A stretch of 5,263 nt of DNA. Origin: Clostridia bacterium (GTDB lineage: Bacteria; Bacillota; Clostridia; Christensenellales; Maliibacteriaceae). Numbering within the stretch: the first letter of the stretch is position 1; each line of letters opens with the position of its first letter. A program made the position numbers and the translations under genes. Shown in pieces: positions 1-5,106 of this stretch. The notes beneath the pieces were generated by a model. The model ran no database searches. It worked only from the letters and a program-made list of their open reading frames with translations, and had not been told where the DNA came from. Location: positions 1 through 5,263 of the forward strand of contig JAGBGW010000289.1 in assembly GCA_017935825.1 (NCBI GenBank). Direction: 5' to 3'.

Positions 1-4
1 CCAT
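1..4 (-). CDS. Start codon of a leftward gene leaving the window (product unknown)
   Basis: On the minus strand an ATG lies at 4-2. It is preceded by a strong Shine-Dalgarno sequence, GGGAGG (minus strand of 13-18), with 8 nt between, which is ideal spacing for a Bacillota gene. Only the start codon and one further base are inside the window, so nothing can be said about the product. The call rests on the initiation signals alone. The structured leader and operator-like repeat upstream (14-129) support a regulated gene starting here. The alternative is a chance ATG after a purine-rich stretch. Confidence 0.45.
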
Positions 5-12
5 TTGAATGT

Positions 13-18
13 CCTCCC
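13..18 (-). promoter_or_regulatory. Shine-Dalgarno of the leftward edge gene
   Basis: GGGAGG on the minus strand, 8 nt before the ATG at 4-2. The site is unusual because most of it lies inside the 3' arm of an 11-bp stem (14-24 pairing with 60-70), so the folded leader would hide it from the ribosome. Confidence 0.5.
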
Positions 19-70
19 TTTGCTTTCTTTGTGCAGTTGGCAGACCGCACTTCTATTCTAGCAAAGGGAG
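14..70 (-). promoter_or_regulatory. Structured 5' leader that can sequester the Shine-Dalgarno (candidate cis-regulatory RNA)
   Basis: Positions 14-24 and 60-70 are a perfect 11-bp inverted repeat. Inside it, 31-37 and 44-50 form a second 7-bp stem (one G-U pair) with a 6-nt loop at 38-43. Read on the minus strand, this gives an outer stem, a purine-rich asymmetric internal loop (9 nt and 6 nt), an inner stem and a hexaloop: a compact 57-nt fold whose last arm contains the ribosome binding site. That architecture fits a translational off-switch such as a riboswitch or protein-binding leader. I do not recognise a known riboswitch class. Alternative: on the plus strand the outer stem is followed by TTTTTCTTT (71-79), so it could instead act as a rightward terminator. 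Confidence 0.4.
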
Positions 71-77
71 TTTTTCT

Positions 78-108
78 TTCATATCCATCGCCAGTAGGCT
101 TTTTTGAA
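78..108 (-). promoter_or_regulatory. Weak candidate promoter for the leftward edge gene
   Basis: Minus-strand TATGAA (83-78) resembles a -10 box. TTCAAA (108-103) matches four of six -35 bases, but the spacer of 19 bp is long. Transcription would start at about 71, just at the first base of the structured leader, which is the main reason to list it. Confidence 0.2.
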
Positions 109-129
109 CCACTGGTCTAACCAGTGGTT
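107..129. promoter_or_regulatory. Perfect 10-bp inverted repeat, TGGT-N3-ACCA operator-like
   Basis: AACCACTGGT (107-116), a CTA spacer and ACCAGTGGTT (120-129) form a perfect palindrome. The core TGGT-N3-ACCA is the half-site layout known for FadR-subfamily GntR regulators (FadR, PdhR, LldR types). It sits just upstream of, and touches, the weak -35 candidate of the leftward edge gene, which is a sensible place for an operator. The repeat is followed on the plus strand by TTTTC, so a short terminator hairpin is the competing reading. A 3-nt loop is tight for RNA, and no rightward gene ends nearby. Confidence 0.4.
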
Positions 130-142
130 TTCGGAAAACAAC

Positions 143-173
143 AAAAGCACCTGTTTAAAGCAGGTGCTTTTTT
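143..173 (-). terminator. Intrinsic terminator, probably bidirectional
   Basis: AAAAGCACCTG (143-153) pairs perfectly with CAGGTGCTTTT (161-171) around a 7-nt loop. On the minus strand the hairpin is followed by a T-rich stretch (TTTTGTTGTTTT), and it begins only a few bases after the stop codon of the 144-residue leftward gene, so it should end that transcript. On the plus strand it is followed by further T residues to 173, so it may also stop rightward transcription. Confidence 0.85.
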
Positions 174-174
174 C

Positions 175-609
175 TTACAGATAATCACGAATGTCGATGG
201 CAAGCTGTTCTTCTAAATTGATCAGACGTTTGGCAATATCTTTGGCATATTCTTCCGCGGCTTCGTATTGGTTTAAATAGCGGTTGAGGGACTTTACACC
301 CATATTGCATCCGTCGGTCATCAGACTTGCAATGGTCGCATCGTTGCAGTCTGCCGCAAGCATCGCATTTGTCTTGACCCAGGACATTCCCTTTGCGATC
401 GGATTAGGAGACTTTCCTTCGTCACCGTATTCGTGCAGACGTTTTGTGATTTCTTCCTGTAAAATCTCATGTTCCCGCTTACTTTTGCAAAGGATATCCA
501 GTAATGCATGGTGCTTGACGCGGGAAAGCACGTCGTCGATGGAAGCTGTTCCCATCTTGACACCTGCATCGCATTCGCGAAGCAGTTTGATTGTATCTTG
601 CTGAATCAT
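175..609 (-). CDS. Conserved helical protein of unknown function (possible ferritin-like four-helix fold)
   Basis: This 144-residue protein has no signal peptide or membrane segment and should be cytosolic. It reads as several amphipathic helices: about residues 2-28, 32-60, 70-95 and 100-142. A short polar turn (GDEGKSPNP, 62-70) splits it in two. The region KGMSWVKTN (73-81) followed by MTDGCNMGVKSLNRYLNQY (97-115) looks like the conserved core, as I remember it from uncharacterised proteins of anaerobic Clostridia. The size and helix pattern recall ferritin-like four-helix proteins such as the DUF2383 type. I see no canonical ExxH metal pair, so metal binding is not supported. The start is well set: AAAGGAGA precedes the ATG by 6-7 nt. 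It is monocistronic, with its own terminator just after the TAA stop, and is divergent from the macro-domain gene. Confidence 0.85.
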   Translation of the reverse strand: MIQQDTIKLLRECDAGVKMGTASIDDVLSRVKHHALLDILCKSKREHEILQEEITKRLHEYGDEGKSPNPIAKGMSWVKTNAMLAADCNDATIASLMTDGCNMGVKSLNRYLNQYEAAEEYAKDIAKRLINLEEQLAIDIRDYL

Positions 610-615
610 AGTTTT

Positions 616-622
616 CTCCTTT
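616..622 (-). promoter_or_regulatory. Shine-Dalgarno of the 144-residue protein gene
   Basis: Minus-strand AAAGGAG/AGGAGA about 6 nt before the ATG at 609-607. It is a near-perfect match to the anti-Shine-Dalgarno and fixes the start codon. Confidence 0.8.
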
Positions 623-660
623 CTTTTTTAATAGCATTTGCTTGCCCCGGAAGATTTATT

Positions 661-678
661 CAGAATTTCTGCTATAAT
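661..678 (+). promoter_or_regulatory. Extended -10 promoter of the macro/vWA unit with overlapping palindrome
   Basis: A perfect TATAAT (673-678) is preceded by TG one base away (670-671), giving the extended -10 form TGnTATAAT. No good -35 box lies 16-18 bp upstream, which an extended -10 can tolerate. Transcription would start near 685, about 24 nt before the ATG at 709. An 11-bp palindrome, CAGAATTTCTG (661-671), abuts the -10 box and could be an operator. The region is shared with the divergent gene at 609; its own promoter is not clear, though TATTAT on the minus strand (679-674) overlaps the same site. Confidence 0.65.
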
Positions 679-708
679 AAAGAAAACAACCGAGAGGAAG
701 ATTTACCC

Positions 709-1746
709 ATGCCGCTTCAAATCATTCGACAGGATATCACAAAAATGCAAGTGGATGCCATTGTCAACGCCGCAAATGAATCGCTTCTGGGCGGTGGCGG
801 CGTGGATGGTGCCATCCATCGTGCAGCAGGTGAAAAGCTGCTGGAAGAATGCCGAAAACTTGGCGGCTGCAAAACGGGTCAGGCAAAGCTGACACGCGGA
901 TACAACCTGCCTTGCCGTTACGTTATCCACACCGTAGGTCCCATCTGGCACGGCGGAAACGATGGGGAAGCGCAGCTTCTTTCTTCCTGCTATACGCAAA
1001 GCCTTCTTCTTGCAAAGAAAAAACGTTGTACATCCGTCGCCTTTCCTTTGATTTCAACGGGCGCCTACGGCTATCCCAAGGATGAAGCGCTGCGCATTGC
1101 AACCCAATGCATTTGTAATTTTTTGGAAGAAAATGAGATGACGGTCTACCTCGTTGTCTTTGACAGGCAATCTTATCAGATCGGTAAATCTCTTGCAGAT
1201 GATATCCAAAGCTATATCGACGATCATTATACGTCCGCCTTTGAAGAATCCGCCGCTGAGCGTATGCGCCGCCGTGCTTTGGAAGAAAGCTATGAGGCAA
1301 AGGTGTCAGCACCGTCCATGCCTGCGCCTTTTATGGTCGCAGAAGCGGCTCCGATGCCCAAGCGGACGATGAGCAAACGTGACCTTGCCCGTGCGCTGGA
1401 AGAACTTGATGAAAGTTTTTCCCAGACACTGCTTCGTATGATCGATGAACGTGGCATGACCGATGCCCAGTGTTACAAAAAGGCCAACATCGACCGCAAG
1501 CTCTTTTCAAAAATCCGAAAAGATGTGCATTACAAGCCCAGTAAATATACCGCAATTGCCTTTGCCATCGCACTGGAACTGGATCTGGAGGAAACGCTTG
1601 CCTTCCTTCAAAAAGCAGGATTCACACTTTCTCACTCCTATAAATTCGATATCATCATCGAGTATTTCATCAAAAACAGGATTTATGACGTCTTTCAGAT
1701 CAACGAAGCACTTTTTGCCTTCGACCAGCCGCTGCTTGGCGCATGA
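709..1746 (+). CDS. Macro-domain (ADP-ribose-binding) protein with C-terminal HTH-like domain
   Basis: The 345-residue protein has two parts. Residues 1 to about 170 are a macro domain of the MacroD/YmdB type, which binds ADP-ribose and often removes it from proteins or hydrolyses O-acetyl-ADP-ribose. The family signatures are visible: VDAIVNAANESLLGGGGVDG (15-34), with Asn20, Asn23 and Asp33 at the usual ligand/catalytic positions, and FPLISTGAYGYPKDEA (112-127). A charged then Ala/Pro-rich linker (about 175-232) leads to a helical C-terminal domain (about 235-345). That domain contains a helix-turn-helix-like stretch (TDAQCYKKANIDRKLFSKI, 251-269) and ends in INEALFAFDQPLLGA. I remember this tail from macro proteins of anaerobic Bacillota, but its function is unknown to me. 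The start at 709 follows an AGAGGAAG ribosome binding site; the open frame extends upstream to 508 but overlaps the divergent gene and passes the promoter, so the longer start is rejected. A vWA gene follows. Confidence 0.9.
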   Translation: MPLQIIRQDITKMQVDAIVNAANESLLGGGGVDGAIHRAAGEKLLEECRKLGGCKTGQAKLTRGYNLPCRYVIHTVGPIWHGGNDGEAQLLSSCYTQSLLLAKKKRCTSVAFPLISTGAYGYPKDEALRIATQCICNFLEENEMTVYLVVFDRQSYQIGKSLADDIQSYIDDHYTSAFEESAAERMRRRALEESYEAKVSAPSMPAPFMVAEAAPMPKRTMSKRDLARALEELDESFSQTLLRMIDERGMTDAQCYKKANIDRKLFSKIRKDVHYKPSKYTAIAFAIALELDLEETLAFLQKAGFTLSHSYKFDIIIEYFIKNRIYDVFQINEALFAFDQPLLGA

Positions 1747-1750
1747 ATTT

Positions 1751-1767
1751 GTCGCCTGACGGGCGAC
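1751..1767 (+). other. Small stem-loop just after the macro gene
   Basis: GTCGCC (1751-1756) pairs with GGCGAC (1762-1767) around a TGACG loop, beginning 4 nt after the TGA stop. No T-run follows (CAAACAAAT instead), so it is not a classical terminator. It may be a 3'-end stabilising or processing hairpin. Confidence 0.45.
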
Positions 1768-1794
1768 CAAACAAATATCCAAAAGCAATACACT

Positions 1795-1836
1795 ATGACT
1801 GTAAGCAGCAAATGCTTGCAGTCATTTTGATTTTTT
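1795..1836 (+). terminator. Terminator/attenuator-like hairpin between macro and vWA genes
   Basis: ATGACTGTAAGCA (1795-1807) pairs with TGCTTGCAGTCAT (1813-1825), a 13-bp stem with one U-G pair around a 5-nt loop. It is followed by TTTGATTTTTT (1826-1836). This has the form of an intrinsic terminator, although the U-tract is broken by GA. The last T is directly adjacent to the GGAGG ribosome binding site of the vWA gene. I see no convincing promoter between this hairpin and the vWA gene, so it more likely tunes read-through than fully ends the transcript. Confidence 0.6.
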
Positions 1837-1841
1837 GGAGG
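1837..1841 (+). promoter_or_regulatory. Shine-Dalgarno of the vWA gene (decides the start)
   Basis: GGAGG, 8 nt before the ATG at 1850. A TTG at 1835 is in frame but overlaps this site, so it is not the start. Confidence 0.85.
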
Positions 1842-1849
1842 AAAACACT

Positions 1850-2497
1850 ATGAAAAACAACATCACCGAAATCGTATTTATTCTGGATAAAAGCGGTTCC
1901 ATGTGCGGTCTTGAGCACGATACCATCGGCGGTTTTAATTCCATGCTGCACAAACAGAAGAATGAAGAGGGGAAAGCATTTGTTTCCACCGTGCTTTTTT
2001 CCACCCGAAGCACCGTCATTCACGATCGTGTGGACATCGATAAAGTGTCCGACTTAACACGCGAAGACTACTTCGTGGGCGGCGGTACCGCGCTGCTTGA
2101 TGCAATGGGCGATGCGATCCATCACATTGGCAACGTCCATAAATATGCACGACGTGAAGATGTGCCCGAACATACGATTTTTGTTATCATCACCGACGGT
2201 TTTGAAAATGCAAGCATGCGCTACACCAAAGAAAAAGTGCAGCAGATGATCCGACGTCAGAATGAAAAATACGGTTGGGAATTCCTGTTCCTCGGCGCAA
2301 ACATCGATGCAGTGCAAACCGCATCTTCTCTTGGCATCCGTCCTGAATGTGCCGCAAATTATCACAGCGATAGCCAGGGTACACAGGTAAACTACGAAGC
2401 CATTTCCGATGCCGTCTGCTGTGCCCGTGCAGCACGTCCCATTGACGGAACGTGGAAACGCCGCATCGACCATGATTTTGCAAGCAGAAGAAAGTGA
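1850..2497 (+). CDS. von Willebrand factor type A (vWA) domain protein
   Basis: This 215-residue protein is almost entirely one vWA domain. It has no signal peptide or membrane anchor, so it should act in the cytosol. The metal-ion-dependent adhesion site is complete: DKSGS (Asp13, Ser15, Ser17), the threonine of GGGTALLDAMG (Thr80), and the aspartate of ITDGFEN (Asp116). Such domains bind Mg2+ and dock protein partners rather than catalyse. The family typically starts with this IVFILDKSGSM-type strand and has the WEFLFLGANIDA strand (about residues 143-154, approximate) seen here. The last 20 or so residues are basic. It follows the macro gene by 103 nt on the same strand and is probably co-transcribed with it, subject to the hairpin between them. 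A partner role in an ADP-ribose-related response is inference from neighbourhood only. Confidence 0.9.
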   Translation: MKNNITEIVFILDKSGSMCGLEHDTIGGFNSMLHKQKNEEGKAFVSTVLFSTRSTVIHDRVDIDKVSDLTREDYFVGGGTALLDAMGDAIHHIGNVHKYARREDVPEHTIFVIITDGFENASMRYTKEKVQQMIRRQNEKYGWEFLFLGANIDAVQTASSLGIRPECAANYHSDSQGTQVNYEAISDAVCCARAARPIDGTWKRRIDHDFASRRK

Positions 2498-2519
2498 ACC
2501 CGGTAAATCATTCAATTCG

Positions 2520-2549
2520 TTGACTCGTAAACAGAGCGTATGATATAAT
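2520..2549 (+). promoter_or_regulatory. Strong sigma-A-type promoter of the transporter operon
   Basis: TTGACT (2520-2525), an 18-bp spacer and TATAAT (2544-2549), with the extended -10 dinucleotide TG at 2541-2542. Transcription would start near 2556, giving a leader of about 95 nt. A 7-bp direct repeat GGTCTGT (2555-2561 and 2572-2578) lies right at the start point, and a 5-bp hairpin (2608-2612 with 2617-2621) lies in the leader. No terminator is seen between the vWA stop at 2497 and this promoter, so some read-through from upstream is possible. Confidence 0.85.
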
Positions 2550-2650
2550 TAAATGGTCTGTGTTACTTTGGGGTCTGTTTAGAATCCGTTAAGAGAAATG
2601 CGGACAAGATGAGTATTCATCACAAATATATTTATGAAAGGGAATTCAAA

Positions 2651-4570
2651 ATGGAGAAAAAAGAATTCCAGCCCTATATTCCTGCCGATAAAGTAACGCC
2701 TGAGCTTACCGCTACTTCCATCATCATGGGCGTTATCCTGGCAGTGGTATTCGGTGCTGCCAATGCTTATCTTGGTCTTCGCGTTGGTATGACGGTATCG
2801 GCTTCCATTCCTGCTGCAGTTATTGCAATGGGCGTGATCCGCGTTGTCATGCGCAGAAACTCGATCCTTGAAAGCAACATTGTATAGACCATAGGTTCCG
2901 CCGGCGAGTCCCTCGCAGCAGGCGCAATCTTCACCCTTCCTGCACTTTTCCTGTGGGCACGTGACGGCATCATGGAAAAACCCGGCATCGTTGAGATCAC
3001 TTTGATCGCTCTCATCGGTGGTCTGCTGGGCGTATTTTTCATGGTTCCCCTTCGCAATGCTCTGATCGTTCGCGAGCACGGCACGCTGCCTTATCCCGAA
3101 GGTCAGGCATGTGCAGAGGTTATGCTGGCAGGTGAAAACGGCGGCAGCAGCGCAGGTACCGTATTTGCAGGTATGGGCTTTGCTGCACTGTTTAAGTTCA
3201 TCATCGATGGTCTTAAAGTTGTTCCCGGCGAAGTTTCTCTGGAAGGCACTTCCAAGACCTATCCCGGTGCAATCGGCACCCAGATCTATCCTGCAGTTAT
3301 GTCTGTCGGTTACATCTGTGGTCCCCGCATTTCTTCTTACATGTTCGCAGGCGGTATTGTAAGCTGGCTGGTTCTGATCCCCATGATCGTTATTTTCGGC
3401 AGTGACCTGACCCTTTATCCCGGCACTGCTCCCATCGGTGAGATCTTTGCAACAAACGGCGCAGGCGGCATCTGGGGCACCTATGTCCGTTACATCGGCG
3501 CAGGCGCTCTTGCAGCAGGCGGTATCATCAGCCTGATCAAGTCCCTTCCTCTTATTATCACCACGTTCCGCGACGCAGTACGCGGCATGAAGGGTTCCGC
3601 TTCCAACGACACCACTCGTACCATGCAGGATCTCAGCATGAAGGTTGTGCTTATCGCAATCCTTGTTCTGACCCTTGCAGTATGGCTTGTTCCTGCAATT
3701 CCCGTATCCTTCGTCGGCGCATGCATCGTGGTTATCTTCGGTTTCTTCTTTGCAACCGTATCTTCCCGCATGGTCGGTCTGGTCGGCAGCAGCAACAACC
3801 CTGTATCCGGTATGGCAATTGCAACGCTTCTGATCGCAACCTTGATTCTGAAGTTCACCGGCGAAGTCGGTGCACCCGGCATGCAGGCTGCAATCGCAAT
3901 CGGTTCCATCATCTGCATCGTTGCAGCAATCTCCGGCGATACTTCTCAGGACCTCAAAACCGGTTACATCCTTGGCTCGACCCCCAAGAAGCAGCAGTAT
4001 GGTGAGATCATCGGCGTTGTGGCATCCGCACTTGCAATCGGCGCAACCCTTTATCTTCTGGACAGCGCATGGAGCTTCGGTTCCGAGGAACTTGGTGCTC
4101 CCCAGGCAATGCTGATGAAGATGGTTATCGAAGGCATCATGGGCGGCAACCTGCCCTGGGGCATGATCCTCATCGGCGTATTCCTTGCAATCGTCGTTGA
4201 GATCATCGGCATCCCTGTACTGCCTTTCGCAATCGGCGTTTACCTTCCCGTTCAGCTGAACGCATGCATCATGGTCGGCGGCATCATCCGTCTGTTCTTT
4301 GATCGCATGAAGGAAGGCAAGAAGAAGGAAACCGTTATCAACAACGGCATTCTGTTCTGCTCCGGTATGATCGCAGGCGAAGGTCTGGTCGGCATCGTCC
4401 TTGCACTGCTTGCAGTATTCGGCGTAAGCGAAGTACTTGACCTTTCCGGCGTGATCGCACTTCCTGCATGGGCATCCAACATCGGTTCTCTGGTCGTCTT
4501 TGCACTGATCGTTGTTTGCCTGCTCAAGTACACCATCTGGAACAAGCGCAATAAGCAGATCGAAGACTGA
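2651..4570 (+). pseudogene. OPT-family oligopeptide transporter interrupted by an in-frame TAG at codon 79
   Basis: Read through one TAG, this is a 639-codon gene of normal length for bacterial OPT transporters, polytopic inner-membrane proteins that import small peptides by ion coupling. Family motifs appear in order: YLGLRVGMTVSASIP (residues 40-54), NIV-stop-TIGSAGESLAAG (76-91), GTLPYPEGQACAEV (144-157), SYMFAGG, and NNPVSGMAIATLL. Many hydrophobic segments run to a final helix before the short charged tail. The stop is at 2885-2887, where relatives, as I recall them, have Gln (CAG), so one C-to-T change explains it. No frameshift or other stop follows. The start at 2651 has an AAAGGGA site 7 nt upstream; an in-frame ATG at 2609 lacks one. 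An internal ATG at 2972 has no ribosome binding site, so reinitiation looks poor, and it would omit the first membrane segments. Lysine codons are AAG in 16 of 18 cases after about codon 180, suggesting adaptation for high expression and recent function. Confidence 0.85.
2885..2887 (+). other. In-frame amber codon inside the OPT motif
   Basis: Codon 79, TAG, between GTA (Val78) and ACC (Thr80). The surrounding frame is open on both sides and encodes the conserved motif NIV-x-TIGSAGE, in which x is normally glutamine. A weak 5-bp stem (GCGAG 2904-2908 with CTCGC 2912-2916) lies 16 nt downstream, but I do not regard it as a recoding signal. Confidence 0.9.
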
Positions 4571-4572
4571 TT

Positions 4573-4923
4573 ATGAGAAAAAAGAAAATTGTCATCCGGC
4601 AAAACTACCTTGAAAAAATCCCGATGCGAAAGCCTGAAATTGCTTGGACCACGGATGAACAGGGGATCGTAACGCTGGAAATTGAGAACAAGGGCTGGGC
4701 AAACCGCCTGGCACAACTGTTTTTCAATCGCCCCAAAGTAAGTTACATCCATATGGATGAGCTTGGCAGTTTTCTTTGGCCGAAGCTTGAGGGTGAAAAG
4801 AACATCATCGATCTTGGTGTGGAAGTAAAAGAGCAGTTTGGCGAAAAAGCAGAGCCTTTGTACGAACGTCTTGCGCGCTTTTTCCAAATCCTTGACCAAT
4901 GTCATTTCATCATGTTCAAGTAA
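4573..4923 (+). CDS. PqqD-like (RRE-fold) small protein
   Basis: The 116-residue soluble protein resembles the PqqD family, whose winged-helix fold (the RiPP recognition element) binds leader peptides for modifying enzymes. Supporting features are a beta-rich N-terminal half, the segment MDELGSFLWPKLEGEKNIIDL (positions 61-81, key residues Asp62, Gly65, Trp69, Gly74), and a C-terminal helix with EPLYERLARFFQIL (94-107) closing in FIMFK. The domain is preceded by about 50 residues that are not typical of free-standing PqqD. No radical SAM enzyme or precursor peptide is visible here, so a role in peptide modification is unproven. The ATG lies 2 nt after the transporter's TGA with only a weak purine stretch before it, which indicates translational coupling. 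From memory, OPT genes in anaerobic Bacillota often have such a neighbour, so it may assist the transporter or its peptide substrate. Confidence 0.75.
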   Translation: MRKKKIVIRQNYLEKIPMRKPEIAWTTDEQGIVTLEIENKGWANRLAQLFFNRPKVSYIHMDELGSFLWPKLEGEKNIIDLGVEVKEQFGEKAEPLYERLARFFQILDQCHFIMFK

Positions 4924-4939
4924 ATAGAAAACATAAATC

Positions 4940-4970
4940 GGGACGATAGAATTATTCTATCGTCCCTTTT
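4940..4970 (+). terminator. Strong intrinsic terminator of the transporter/PqqD operon
   Basis: GGGACGATAGAA (4940-4951) pairs perfectly with TTCTATCGTCCC (4955-4966) around a TTA loop and is followed by TTTTC. It lies 17 nt after the PqqD-like gene's TAA. Confidence 0.95.
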
Positions 4971-5007
4971 CGTTAGATGGAAAAAACACATGTGGGGGAA
5001 TCTTGGA

Positions 5008-5036
5008 TTGACTTCAACTTGCTAAAATGCTACAGT
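5008..5036 (+). promoter_or_regulatory. Promoter of the phenylacetate-CoA ligase gene
   Basis: TTGACT (5008-5013), a 17-bp spacer and TACAGT (5031-5036), the latter with the extended -10 dinucleotide TG (5028-5029). The start would be near 5043, leaving a leader of about 64 nt. CACATGTG (4987-4994) upstream and CACAT-TGC-ATGTG (5051-5063) downstream are similar palindromes flanking the promoter. Confidence 0.7.
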
Positions 5037-5051
5037 AAATTCATCAAATTC

Positions 5052-5071
5052 ACATTGCATGTGTGCAGTGT
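5052..5071 (+). other. Leader hairpin before the ligase gene
   Basis: ACATTGCA (5052-5059) pairs with TGCAGTGT (5064-5071), 8 bp with one T-G pair and a 4-nt loop. It overlaps the alternative palindrome CACAT-TGC-ATGTG, so it could be an RNA hairpin or a DNA operator. It has no following T-run and does not cover the ribosome binding site at 5095-5100. Confidence 0.35.
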
Positions 5072-5106
5072 AAAGATGGCATTTTATTGTAAATGAGGAG
5101 ATAACA

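Noticed and set aside
508..708. Upstream extension of the macro-domain frame (67 more codons)
   Set aside because: It overlaps the well-supported leftward gene, runs across the TATAAT promoter, and lacks a macro-like sequence. The ATG at 709 has a proper ribosome binding site and begins exactly at the usual first strand of the domain.
2555..2578. 7-bp direct repeat GGTCTGT at the transporter start site
   Set aside because: Too short and only two copies. Noted with the promoter but not supported as a regulator site.
2598..2612. Four-codon upstream reading frame (MRTR then TGA) in the transporter leader
   Set aside because: Its ribosome binding site is weak, it is very short, and there is no attenuator hairpin after it. 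It is most likely chance.
2609..2650. Alternative in-frame ATG adding 14 residues to the OPT protein
   Set aside because: It has no clear Shine-Dalgarno, while the ATG at 2651 has AAAGGGA at good spacing and gives the usual family N-terminus.
2904..2916. Stem-loop downstream of the TAG as a recoding element (selenocysteine or pyrrolysine type)
   Set aside because: Only 5 bp, inside conserved coding sequence. Selenocysteine uses TGA, and the expected residue is Gln, which fits a simple C-to-T change.
3490..3918. Long antisense open frame on the minus strand inside the transporter gene
   Set aside because: It is a shadow of the strongly biased codons of the transporter. It has no start signals and a low-complexity translation.
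2972..4570. Separate 532-residue transporter gene starting at ATG 2972
   Set aside because: It is in the same frame as the upstream fragment, starts mid-motif without a ribosome binding site, and would lack the N-terminal conserved region. It is the rest of the interrupted gene.
4252..4905. 217-codon antisense frame spanning the transporter end and the PqqD-like gene
   Set aside because: It covers two recognisable genes on the other strand, and its translation resembles no family I know.
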